Assembly (NCBI GenBank): GCA_023053545.1
Contig: JAKZAN010000002.1
Coordinates: forward strand, 299,501 to 363,500
Length of the DNA stretch: 64,000 nucleotides
Origin: Lepidurus packardi
Lineage: Eukaryota; Arthropoda; Branchiopoda; Notostraca; Triopsidae
Direction of reading: 5' to 3'
Positions 42,280 through 54,100 of the stretch are shown one piece after another. A program made the translations under genes and the position numbers. The notes beneath the pieces are model-generated. The model was not told the DNA's origin, made no database searches, and saw only the letters and a program-made list of their open reading frames with translations. Position 1 is the first letter of the stretch, and each line of letters begins with the position of its first letter.

Positions 42280-45200
42280 TTAAAATGATACAAAAGAATG
42301 GGGAGCTCCCAGCAGCTCCCCTGTATACTGGCCTGGAGCGCGATACTCTAGCAACAATAGATGGCCCAGTGCTTGCTCATACAGCGTGTTGACTCGCTGC
42401 ATCAACTTGGCGTCGAAGCAACGCAGTGGCAAGGATCGAGAGCTGGCAACGGCTGCAGAAGCTCTGGCAGCGTTCCAGCGTGTGACGCCATCCAAAAGGT
42501 ACGCCTGGAAGTTGTACGCGTTCGCGCTGGTTCCTACGATACGAAATAAAGGAACTTATCAAACGTTATTCAACCAAAGTCATACAATGTAATGCCTTAC
42601 CGGAATAAAGCGAGCCAAGTGCAAATGGAAAGACTCAAAGGAGGTGAAGCCACGAGCACACCGGTAAACCGGTAAACTGAGGCCTCCCTTAGTCAATGTT
42701 CCAGTTATCGTGTAGAGCTGGACTAACTCGGGATCTTGGATACACTTGACGTGTTTCCTCTCAAAGTCCCAGGCTTCCTTCATGTCTTCCTTGAACAACG
42801 GAACTCCCAGCGAATCCGTGACCAAAGTCAACGAAAGAATCAGGGCTTCGATCTGATCCCTCGTCTCTTGGGTACCACGAGTACGCCGACGACAATGGAG
42901 TGCCATCTCGGATTTGCTGATGGCCTTGTTGACCGCCGCGACAGAAGGATTGGAAAGCCCCTCCATCTCCATTTCCCTCTTCTTGGCAGCTCGCAAGACA
43001 TCGAGATCCGTGGCATCTCATTCGAATATGCAGGACGACAATCTGGTCATGAAGGTGCCATACAGAGGGTGGGACTCGCCGGTACATCCCATGGCCAGAC
43101 GCCGCATAAAATGCCAGTTGTCAAGGCGAACTTGGAGACCCGTCCACTGGTCGAAAAGAAGCTGGTATTTCGACCGTGAGCCCTCTGCTGTGCAGCAGTC
43201 GCGGTCAGTGTAGAGAAGGATCGGCGCTGCTTCTCCAGCTCGACGGTATCTGGAGTTTTTTTTTTTTTAAAAGACATGTTCAAATAGAATGACTTTCAAA
43301 CCGAAGGCCTCGCAATACATTACCTCTCCATCAAGCCAGTAGCCATGGGCTGCAATGACATGGTGCTCTCCGACGTGGTCAAAACAGAGAGGAGAATCTC
43401 TCCCCGCTCATTGCCGACATTGGTGCACCAAGTGGCAGTATTGGCTGCAGTTCCGGTGAGCTTCCGGGTCACTTTCTTGGTAGAATCAATCTTCAGAATC
43501 GAACCGTAGACCGAGGTGATGGCGGCCTTAAGGGTGGGCAATCGGGCCCAGACGTCGCGGATGTACGTCGCCAAGAACCACTTCGCAGCGGGCAGGGCGC
43601 TGAAAGGAGGGGGTTGCTGGTAGCACTCCTTTGGCTGCAATAAGCCGATTACGCTATTTGACTGACGCCGGCAGTCACTCAAATAGGCCGTCGTCTTGCG
43701 CAGCCACATCTCGGAATGTAGTTGCTGACGATCATTCTGCAGGGCGGCAGGGCTATTCCCCAGCGTGCGAGACCTGGCCGTCGCAATAATGCCAATGTCG
43801 CATGTGTACCTGTAGGTCAGGATGGCGGGGAAGCGAGCTGCAAGTCCGTCAGGTAGCTGCGCTAGTATGCGTTGATCGTACGCAATGAAGCAACCTTTGC
43901 AGTTGGGGCATTCCATGTACTCGCAAGCTAGGTAGTACCCGGGGGTACAGCCCCGTGGAAGTGAGCTTCCTGCCGACTCCGCAGTTGGGACACGAAAAGT
44001 CCACAGTCCACATTCTTCTGGGCATCCACAGGAAAAGCCGACGAAGAAAATACGCGTCAGGTTTGGGCGGCGCTGTGCTGGGCCCTGGGAACTGGTGGAT
44101 TCCACCAATTCGTAATAAGGGAGGCCTTCAGCGTACCCTTGCTGTCAAAAAGGGCTGAGCCAATCCAAGCCTGGTCTGCTGGCAAGATCGTCTTTTGCCA
44201 CCCTTCGGGAAGGCGAGCACGCGCAGCCACTTTCCTTGCTTGCCCAGCCTAAACAAAAATATTAATAAAAATAAAGAATCAACACTTCTGTTCTAGAGAG
44301 AAATTTGTTTTACATTTCATCCTCCCCTCTCTTTCTTAAAGTAGCAACGGAAAAATAAATAATCTACCTCAGGAACATGGCTGAATATTGCAGCAGTCGC
44401 GGGGACTCTATCGAAGCTTCCAGCTCCACAAGGTCAGCGCCAGGAAGTACTGGCTCTGACTCTGAAGCTGGAGCCTGAACGGGCGTGGCATGCTGGGGGT
44501 CACCATCGGTACTAAGAAACTGTGAAATGCCAGGGCTTTTAGTGAAGCTTATCTTTTAAACTCTTGGTAATAATAATAGTAATAAAAGAATACGCAAGGG
44601 CCAACGTACCTCAAAGTTGTCCCAACGTCAAAAGTGGAGGGCAATGGGGTAACATCGATCAGTTGCTTCTGCGTAGGATGGGCAGCAGCAGGAGGTTCCT
44701 GGGCGACTAGCATTTCTGCGCGCGGAGGCTGGGACTCCGGCGTAGTGGGTTTGGTAACAGTCGCTGGGGCAGTAGAGGCACGGGTTACCCTGTTAAGAGG
44801 GATAGGTGCGAATGTAAAGGTCTACGTATTGCAAAAAACAAACTTTAATTTCAACTTACTTCCTAGCGACAGCTACATTCGTCGCAGGGACGACACACGG
44901 ACGCTTTTGAGGCGACGGCTTCAAAAACTTTGCCGGCGCAGGCTCCATGGACCCCGCCATGGAGAGCTTGCTGGGGCTGGCAGCCAGAGCTCTAGGGGCA
45001 CAAACTACCAGGGGAATAGCAGTTGCATTCGGGGCTGGACTCTTTACTGGCAACGGCGGAACTGGAGCACCGGAGCCAGGTGACGCCGGCGCCGAAAGCG
45101 TTCCAGATCTTCGGGAAGTAGACGCAGCTCCCGACTAGCAAATGCATCAAGTATCAAGCAAATGTATCAAGCGATTGGATACGGCATAGGCGAACAATTT

Positions 45201-45413
45201 CGAGTGGAATAAATGAACCTTCGAGGGATTACTAACCGATTACTAATCCTTATCATTTCCGTGACGCATTTGACACTTGTCAATTGCCGCAAAGCGACGA
45301 CCCCACGGAGAAGTCTTTGACGGGCGCTGTCCTTTCGCAAATTGAAAATTCCCAGCAAGGTACTGGCGCAAACGATCCCCCCATACCTTGTCGGGTAAGG
45401 CTTCTTTAGGCAT
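42280..45413 (-). pseudogene. Decayed DUF6729-type transposon-derived gene
   Basis: Pieces on the minus strand follow the order of a large animal transposon protein family. The start ATG (45413) is followed by VWGDRLRQYLAGNFQFAKGQ and KTSPWGRRFAAIDKCQ. Pro/Ala-rich linker exons (about 45134-44871, 44790-44613, 44513-44370) come next. A conserved block then reads LPEGWQKTILPADQAWIGSA, FFLRRLFLWMPRRMW-like and CPNC (44250-43930). The DUF6729-like Cys region and RNase H-like core (CEYMECPNCKGCF, ILKIDSTKKVTRKL, YTDRDCC, NWHFMRRL) precede the C-terminus (42495-42280, GVTRWNAARA). At least two frame changes (near 44072 and 43940) and one TGA (near 43020, after SSCIFE) break it. The family name comes from memory of similar proteins. 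No terminal repeats were found. Confidence 0.65.
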
Positions 45414-46354
45414 GATGCCACAATAAAGCCTGCCAGGTTAAAAAAAAAAAATGAGTTCATCCAAGTGAAATCTCACAACACAATACATTATTTAATGTGA
45501 TTTTTTCTTTTACCTTAACGTCAGCAAAACTTGTTGAAGATCAAACTACGGCACACAAGCGAACCACTTGAACGAACGAAAACGTAAACTTGAAATCTCG
45601 CAAAAGAGAGCAAAAAGCTGAAAGCTTCCAAACAGCATGAAAGATGGTTGGGAACTGAACTTGAAACATCGCGGTACCCATCCTTATATCGTGCAACAGT
45701 TTTGACAGAACGGGACCGTCAAAGAACGGCAAGGGAGGTGGGGGAGGAGAAAAAAAAACCTTGGTCTGGAAAACCCAAGCCAGCCAGCGTTAGAGGTAGC
45801 ATTAGCAACACTGGTTTTAAACACCGCTGTTTTTGTTTGACCAGTAAAACGCGAAACGGCTGTGATATGTCAACCAGTGAAAGAGAGAGTTGTAACACTA
45901 TGTGTTTCGCGTTTTACCATTTCCTATTCCCTATTTCGCGTTTCGCATTTTATCTACACCCGTCAAGTCCAGGTTTAGACAACGCCTTTAATTTCAAGTA
46001 GTGCCTCTTAGAGAATCATTACGTCATCTCTTTGCATGGAGCGCCACAAATACGAACGCGGGATCCTATTTTGCCTACTCCAGAACACGTGTCGCATTGA
46101 TGCTTGTGAGGCGTTTCCGCATAAAGTGATCCGTAAAGATAAACAACAAGCCAAGTAAACAACAATATAAATAAGCCCTGAAATCCATTGGTTCAAGTCT
46201 TTATTTGTGAAGATTTGCAGTACTCATATGTGGCTGCGAGATGCCACTTATGGGACCTTTTAAGAAACTTTGCGCTGAAAAACTACTGTGAAACAGACGT
46301 TTCTTCACTTGACCCTAGTTGCTATCAGTCACATCAACATCCCCCTGGACAAAT
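45414..46354. other. Intergenic region upstream of MFSD1
   Basis: No gene is supported here. It should contain the MFSD1 promoter and 5'UTR and whatever promoter the decayed transposon gene once had. Short repeats of GCGTTTCGC/GCGTTTTACC occur near 45905-45950. Confidence 0.4.
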
Positions 46355-48523
46355 ATGGCACACATCCAAGAGGACGATGATATTCTACCCATTTTGGATA
46401 ACGAAGTGCGGGCGGCTGGCTATGGAGGCGCCGAGCCGGACGCAGAAGAAGGGAACTCCGATAGCAGCTTGGAAGACGGTGAAGAAGAATTAACAGGTTG
46501 TGCCGGAACAGCTTGTTGCGACCCGAGAAGAGGCCTGCATCGTTTCATTGCCCTCGTTCTTATGTGCTTGTTAGGCTTCGGTGAGAATTTGTGAACACCC
46601 AAAAGTACAGAACTTGGCTCAATCGAAATCTTCCTAGGCTCTACATTTTGTTACGACAACCCGGGAGCATTGCAGGAGCACTTTAAGAAAGATTTAGGAT
46701 TAAACACTGCGCAGTTTGCCAATTTATATTCCTGGTACTCATGGCCCAATGTAGTCGCCTGCTTTATTGGCGGTTTCATGCTCGACAGGTGATTTTTTAT
46801 TATTCCACTTAATATTTGACCCAATGTTCTTTTCTATTCCAACAGGGTTTTTGGCATCCAATGGGGTACCATTTTATTTGGGAGTTTAGTATGCGTGGGC
46901 CAGGTCATATTCGCTTTAGGTGCTTATTTGGGCATTTTCGAGCTCATGGAAGCTGGAAGATTCGTTTTTGGGTAAAAGCAAAAAGCGACTAATAAACGTA
47001 CAGCCTATCTAAAATTGGGCTCTCTATTTAGGATTGGAGCCGAGTCATTAGCTGTAGCGCAAAACACGTACGCAGTGTCTTGGTTTAAAGGCAAGGAGCT
47101 GAACATGGTATTCGGATTGCAATTAAGTTTTGCGCGAGTGGGCTCGACGGTCAATTTTAACGTTATGGAACCCATTTACAAGTGGATGAGTCATTATTAT
47201 TCGGGTTATGTTTGTTTAGGAGTGGTCCTACTAATCGGTATACCACGTTGAAATAAGTTTCCAACAACCATTTTTATTTTTTTTTAAATTGCTATTTGGG
47301 GGCGTAGCGTCTTCCGTGTGCGTCATGTCTTTGATGTCGGCTATGATCTTGGGTTACCTGGATAAGCGAGCTGAAAAGATTCTGCGCAAGAAAGCCAGCC
47401 AGGCTGGAGAAGTGATTCGCTTTACCGACGTCAAAGAGTTCCCCGTGACATTCTGGCTCATGTCGGCGATTTGCGTCGCCTACTACGTTGCCATTTTCCC
47501 GTTCATTGGTTTGGGACAGTACGTGAATCACGCCAACTCTTAAACCAAACCCAGCCTTTTTTTTTTAATTTTCCAGGGTGTTTTTTGAGAGGAAGTTTGA
47601 TTTCTCTCCCAGCCAAGCCAACGCTGTTAACAGCATTGTCTACATCATTTCCGCAGTGGCTTCTCCGTTGTTAGGTTTGCTGGTTGACAAAGCCGGGAGG
47701 AATATTTTATGGGTAGTCATCTCTGTGGTGGCTACTATTGGCTGCCACGGTCTCCTGGCCTTTACATTCCTGAATCCCTTCGTAGCCATGGTATGCTTCT
47801 CTTTCTTTAAGAATGAAAGATTGACCAGCTCCTTTTGATTTTAGAGCATCATGGGTGTTTCCTATTCCATGTTGGCCAGTGCCTTGTGGCCGATGGTGGC
47901 CTTAGTCGTACCCGAGTACCAATTGGGAACGGCCTATGGAATGTAAACAAACCCAGAAAAGAAAGGGTGGGCGGTTTATGGAATGCATTGTTTTTCTTTT
48001 AGTATGCAAGCAGTGCAGAACTTGGGATTGGCAGTCATTACCATGCTGGCTGGACGAATTGTGGACAGTAGAGGGTACTTGGTACTAGAAGTCTTTTTCC
48101 TGGCTTGGCTATGCGGTAATTTTTGCCACCAAGACGTCCATGTTAGATAATACTTTTTTGACACGGCTAGTCGCCTTGGTGGCCTCCGTCCTAATTTGGG
48201 TCATCGACGCTGGCCGAGAAGGGATGCTCAACTTGTCAGTGAGTGCCAGAGACAATCGAGAAAAGGAGCTTCTGTAAGCTTAAACCAAGTCCCAAAAAAG
48301 CGCCGAATTGATTGTAGCTTTTTGTCTTATTTTTGCCAGGGCGAGAGAGAACTTGGAAAGAGAGAAATTCTTCGCGTCCGGCACAGTTTCGGACGTGACG
48401 CCTTACGATTTACTCCAACCGCGCTCCGATTTCCAGATCCGGAATCGATACTTGTCTCGGATTGGCGCACGGGTAGAGTGTCTTACGCGCTGTCAGCTCG
48501 CAGTCTCAGAGACTCGCCTTTGA
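46355..48523 (+). CDS. MFSD1: Major facilitator superfamily protein MFSD1, lysosomal
   Basis: Ten exons (46355-46580, 46638-46788, 46846-46971, 47032-47237, 47308-47518, 47577-47790, 47845-47942, 48003-48115, 48171-48273, 48340-48523) join in phase to 543 aa. MFSD1 is a lysosomal 12-span transporter that exports dipeptides and is stabilised by GLMP in vertebrates. The N-terminus is acidic (ILPILDNE, DSSLEDGEEE), and ILPIL may act as a dileucine-type sorting signal (inference). MFSD1 marks are CYDNPGALQEHFKKDLGL, NLYSWYSWPNVVACF, GRFVFGIGAESLAVAQNTY and WFKGKELNMVFGLQLS. The tail holds DVTPYDLLQPRSDFQIRNRY, an arthropod-typical end. A stop (TAA, 48274-48276) directly at the last donor would give a shorter isoform if the last intron were retained. 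Confidence 0.95.
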
Positions 48524-49098
48524 GCTTGTTTTGTTGTTTTTGAACACTTTTTGTTTGCCTAGTCTTTTTCTCCGTCCAAGTCAGTATGAGGATGTGCGAC
48601 TAATTCTTGTTTCCCGTTAGATGCCCGTTCATGTTATCCCGCAAGCGAGCATGGCCTACCGCGCCTTGCGTTGAATGTACCGTGCACCCAAGGGGCGTTC
48701 CGTTACCTAGAACAAAAAAGGGTCTTTTCTTGCGGCCGACGAGTTCATACACTTGTTATCCTATCAAATTTTTGTTTTCTTTTCTCGGGGTGGACAAACT
48801 CAATACAACTGTGAAAGAAACAAAAATCCCCCTAGCAAAATTCCGAAGAAAAGAAGCCTCTTTTCAGCAATATATCTACAATTCTATTAAACCGTCCGTT
48901 TTTTTTTCCTTGTGCTTCAACACTTTCGAGACCATTATAAACGGTCACTCTGGACACTCCCCCTTCCACAGTCGAACATTTGGCAGATGACGGGAAATAG
49001 TTTTAGCAAAAATACAGAGAAATCATGCATGTAAAACAGTTTTGGCGGGACGAAAACAATGTCGCGTCAAGTTTCCATCTGGAGCCGCACAAGGCCAG

Positions 49099-49117
49099 AA
49101 TAAATAAAATAAATAAA
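49099..49117 (+). terminator. Overlapping polyadenylation signals, probably MFSD1
   Basis: Four overlapping AATAAA hexamers lie 576 bp after the MFSD1 stop and 181 bp before the converging beta-arrestin stop codon. Assignment to MFSD1 is by strand only. Confidence 0.5.
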
Positions 49118-49297
49118 CAATGTTGTTAGAAAAGGAGAAAAAACCAAAGGACGAAACCTAAAGTCAACAGAGCCATAAACTGAACCCAGAATGGGTAGGA
49201 CAAGGTGGTTAAGGGAGGCGAGTCCCATGATTGTTTTTTAAGTTAAGCATCTTGAGTCATTGGAATATTACACAAAAAAATCTTCTTGCTTGAGGGT

Positions 49298-51127
49298 TCA
49301 AGCCTCCGTCTCTCCTTTTAACCGCAGTCGGGCAAAATCTTCAAAAATGATGTCGTCCTCGTTATCAATCCCTGTCCCATCCCTAGCAAAACGACATAAA
49401 GAAACCCAAAAATAAAGAAGGTGGACTTTTTAAAATGAGGACAAACGTACGTGTCCAGTTGAATCAAATTTGTATCGACCGGGGAACCGGCATTTAGCTC
49501 GTCCGTTTGGGCATGGCCGTGCGAGTTTCGCGAGGGGGGCGGGCTATCCTCCGGCGGCTTCGAATGCATCATCGTGAAAGGTAACTCGGCCACCAAATCC
49601 CTGTGCCCAAGAACATAACATTCAATCGCATTAAGATCCATCAAACAGAGGAAGGAAGTCTTTACCCTCCCAGGGGGCCCAAGCAGAGCTTGACTTTGAC
49701 TTTATATTGGACGATAATCCCCAAGTTTTCCTTCTGCACTGGCTCCGTCAAACTGCAGTAAACGGGGAAGAGAGAAAAACAAACAGGATTGGTGTCCATT
49801 TTCGCCGCGTAATTTTTTAGCTTTACATGGTGGATGATGCTAAATTGGTGTCTTCATGCTTTAACTGGCCATCCAATGCCAGGCCTCGTTTGTCCTTATT
49901 ATTGGCCAGTAAAGGCGTCAAGTAGTAAACTTTGGACAAGGTAAAACCCGGCCCAATGGGACAGCCGTCTTCGCTTTCCAGTTCTGCCACCGTGCATTTG
50001 TATTGGGCGGTGGAAAAGAGACAAATATCCGCAAACTGGCGCACTAGAAACGACCAAAGAAAGTAAGAAAACAAGTCTAAGCTAGACTCTTCCTTTTTCT
50101 TTTTTAAAAAAAAAATTGCAAATGTAATTACCCGAGACTTTAATCTTCTTAACAGTCTTGTTGGAATTGTTTTGAATATGGACGTTAACAGCCACAGTTT
50201 CCCCATGGTAATACAACTACATTCCCCAAGACTTTAATAATTCCTGTGGCTTAACATTTTTTACTTCTTTGTCGAGCGAAGCTTCTAGATGTAATTTGCT
50301 GGGACTCATCATAAAGTCTTTGCTCACTTCCACTGATGGCTGCTCACCCTGCTTTCCAGGTGCATACATGATCTTCCGAATAGCCAAGCGGACAGAATTT
50401 CTAAAGAAGAGACACTAAGTCATCTCCCAAGCCTAACGTCTCTTAAAGTATATACCTTTTATGAGGCTTATCATCGCTGGTCGCCCCCACAAAGGCTTTC
50501 AACTCGTAGTCTACACCGCAAGGTTTACCAGTATCACCTGGCGCTGGCTGTAGTGTCACCGACGCCGGACACCGCGGAGGTAACTCGAAGAAAAAGGGGA
50601 ATGCATGGCTTCCCAGCTTCTTAATCAATCTTTCCTGTGTTTCGGTGACAAGAGCCATGCAATTTAACTTATACATTTAATTAACCCTTTCGAGAAGGAT
50701 AAAAAAATCACCTGTAACCGGGTGAGGGGACGATTACTGGCCGTTTCCAAAGGGTAGATTTGAGCAGAAGCCAAGTACAAGTCTTTGCGGAATGTAAGTC
50801 CCAGTACATCCAGATCCTCTCGTCCGTAGCGGAATGCAGCCAGCACATGGCCGTACACTTTACGGTCCTTGAGATAGTCCGGATCGATCAGCACCACGCC
50901 GTCTGCAACACAGAACAGAAAGATGCCTCTCATTCAAGGGGGAAAAAACAAGAAAAAATAGACTCACCGATGGGATCCACGTGAGTGACGTGATCCACAA
51001 AGTCCCGCTTGCCCAAGTACACCGTTATCTGAAAAGCAAATACAAAATACATGTAGCACACTCTTGGCCTTCGGCTTTACGTAAATGAATAGATACCTTT
51101 CCATTTGGCGAGCTCTTCTTGAACACC
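49298..51127 (-). CDS. krz: Non-visual beta-arrestin (kurtz type), first coding exon not included
   Basis: Ten exons (51127-51097, 51028-50968, 50902-50712, 50634-50456, 50400-50265, 50216-50132, 50043-49827, 49752-49666, 49600-49451, 49382-49298) join in phase to about 407 aa. Beta-arrestins uncouple phosphorylated GPCRs and link them to clathrin endocytosis. The N-domain reads [35 protein letters not shown] and [10 protein letters not shown]. The C-domain reads [34 protein letters not shown] and [17 protein letters not shown]. The tail has a clathrin box (LIQLD) and the AP2-binding motif [11 protein letters not shown]. Both are beta-arrestin features that are absent or altered in visual arrestins. 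The first exon here starts in phase 2, so the start codon lies upstream; see 53834-53865. Confidence 0.95.
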
Positions 51128-54100
51128 CTGCCGGAAAGGAAAAAACAGGAGTGAATACGACCAACATGAAAAAACGGTATAACGAAGAGCGATTCTGTGC
51201 TCACCCCAACAACGTTGCACAACAATCAACCGCTCATTAGTTCCCACATTCAAGTTCTCGATCTCTGCCCCAGCGTTGACACATAATGGAAAACACGAAA
51301 CAGTCAAGAAAGAGGCTAAACTTGGCTTGGCTCCCGAAACGCCCGACGAACACACTCGAGACATTTTTTTCTTTCCTACTATTATTCTCGTTTTTTAGAA
51401 AGTTTGACGCTCCCCAAAAGTGCTCTGGTGTCTAATTACACTAGGCTGATACTCTCTAACCTTTGCCCCAGTCTTGATCCTTGGTAGTCATGTGACATGA
51501 GCAAAGACAACACACATGACGTATTACAAAATTAAACATGCAGACTTCTCCAATTGTAAGAGAAACCCGTTTTTTTTCTTTTTACGACTCTCCCTCTTTT
51601 CTTCGCTCCCTCTTTCTTTTCCTCTTTTCAAATCGTTTCTAGAAGGACAATTAAGCCGGAACAAATTGACGTCTCTTTTTGATCAGACAACAGGCTTCTG
51701 CAAAGGAATCGGGGGAAAAGTGAACTCTTGACAATTCAAAAGATGAACACATAGCGCGGAAGTTGCGGTACGCGATTAGGGCTACGCTCCTGGAAACCAG
51801 ACCGGGATTTAAAAAATAAAATACAATAAAAACGCAGAATCAAAAATTCCCCCGCTGCGACACTTTATACTCTTATTTCGCAATTATTCTTTGGTGGGGA
51901 GAGGATTTGAAAGCTGAGAAAACGCTACCTCAGGACAGCGTTTTCCTTCTACGGACAAATCCTTCTACGACACAAAATGTATACAATTTGTCTCGCCGAC
52001 CAGCTCACTGTTACCTGACAACGCGTCTCTGGGCCCAAACAATAGCTATTACGGTCTAGTTTCTGGGGGCAACTGGGTGCTAGTATGCTTTTGGGTAATT
52101 TCTCTCTTCCCAGCGAGTCATTGATTTCCAAACTCCTAACGCCTAATCGGGCCTTTACCCAAGTTTACGTCGATAAAGTACCCCAGATCTCTGCGCTTTG
52201 TGGTACAGATAACTGGTTTCCCCCTTAAGCCTTTCTCGAACATGTATGTCGAGACACAGAAAGTGTTTTTCAAGATCAATACCTGAAAACACTTTTTATA
52301 CAGAAATAAGCCCCAAATAAAAACGTCTTTTTGTACCTAGTGCCTTGCCGTTTTCCTTCCTCCATATCGCTACTGGCATGGGCGAATCACCAAACGTCTT
52401 ACTCTATTTTTTCTCTTCCCCGCTCCCCGCAATCTCGGTATCCCTCGTCTTTCAATTAGTGCAGGCGTGCCAGGTGTGTGCCCGGATAATGTTGCCAATC
52501 ACATCCCAATACGCCAAACTATCCCAATCCTGCAAAAAAAACGAGCGTGGGTTCAAAGTTTTATGGTCCGAGGGCTTGAAAACATGGCATAATCAAGGAC
52601 ACATAGCACACTCACACAAAACAGCGCACAACGCTCATTAACACGGAATGGACGGGGCGAATGGCTGTTTGCCAGTCAATTTACAAGGTACCGGGAGTTG
52701 CTGCTGCTACTACTGCAAGGGGAAACACAGCCGTTTTTTACTGCTTCTCACACCCAGATAAAGAACCCCGAGCCAATCCTCTCCCGCTCCTAGAGGATAT
52801 GTTCCAACATTACTGCAGCCCATCGCTTTGGATAGCTGAAAAGCAAAAAGGGAGGTTGTCTCAATCCCCCCTCCAAGTTCTATCCATCGCTGGTCTGCGA
52901 CGTCGCAAACCGACCAGTACCGAGCCAGGTTGCCATGAAAACGCATCCATTTATTCTAAGCTTCATCTCTTTTGCATGCCCTTCAAAGCTGCTACATTAC
53001 TCTTGCGTTTTTTCTTTTATTTAGCCCCTACCTGAGGCCATACAATTCTTCGCACTGGAACCCCTTTATTCTGCCAAACTGGGGGCGTCTTTCCAACCCT
53101 CTTCCACGTTTCTCATTGGACGTGATCAATGCCAACATGATTCAAACCGAAAGTGGACTGCCGGGAATTGAGACCATGCGGTATCGGCTATACCCATATC
53201 CTTTGGTTCGCCAATCCTTTTTCTTATTTAGAATATTAGAAAATCCTTTTTCGGGTTTAGAATATGACAAAACGAGTCTTGGGTGAAGACTGACAATCAA
53301 CGACCGTGATACAAGCTCTGCAGTAATTGATCCCCTTTTTAAGAAATTGCAGAAAGAGATTGACTGCAATAATGACTGTCCCCTCTTGGGAATATTTTTT
53401 TCTTCTCCTCTATAATCATATGAAAAGAAAAAGGCAAAAGGTTGCTGCTGCTGAGAAGCTGCCGCGTGGATCAATAAGTCGACAGAAGGATCCTGGGAGC
53501 ATTTTTGCACAGAAAAAAGCCACCTTGTCTCCACCAAAAAAATCAAATAAAATGAAGGCCGCCATGACTACAAGCGCCAACCTATGAAGAATGCTGACGG
53601 AAAGAAAGGAAACACAACACATAGACTGACTCTCCAATTCTTTCCGGCACCATAACCCCCCTCTGCAAAGCAGAAGCCACTCGCACCCCCCAACCCGGAT
53701 CTCTCCTTTTTGCCCTTCTCTTGAAGCACGCATCAACACGAGAAAAAACAACCAAAAAATGGCCAAGCCTTTTCCCCAAATGAACGTCGAAGACCAGCCT
53801 CAATGTCGCCTTCTAAAAGAAAGTCACTCTTACCTAATTGCTGCAAGAACAAGAAACTTGAACATTCGTTTGCTCGTTTCACACAATGAGATTAGGAGCG
53901 TGTTCTTTTTATTTTCTTCCTGAGGGGAGAAAAATAGAAAAAAATACTTGAAAATGCCAATCGAATTTTGGGCAAATTACGTTATCATGCCTTTATGACA
54001 ACTAAATTGAATCTCATTGTCTTATTTTGTTACTCAACCCGAAAAGGTCGGGAATTTTTCCTTGTTTGACATCGAATTTGACATCGTTCGAAGGGAAATT

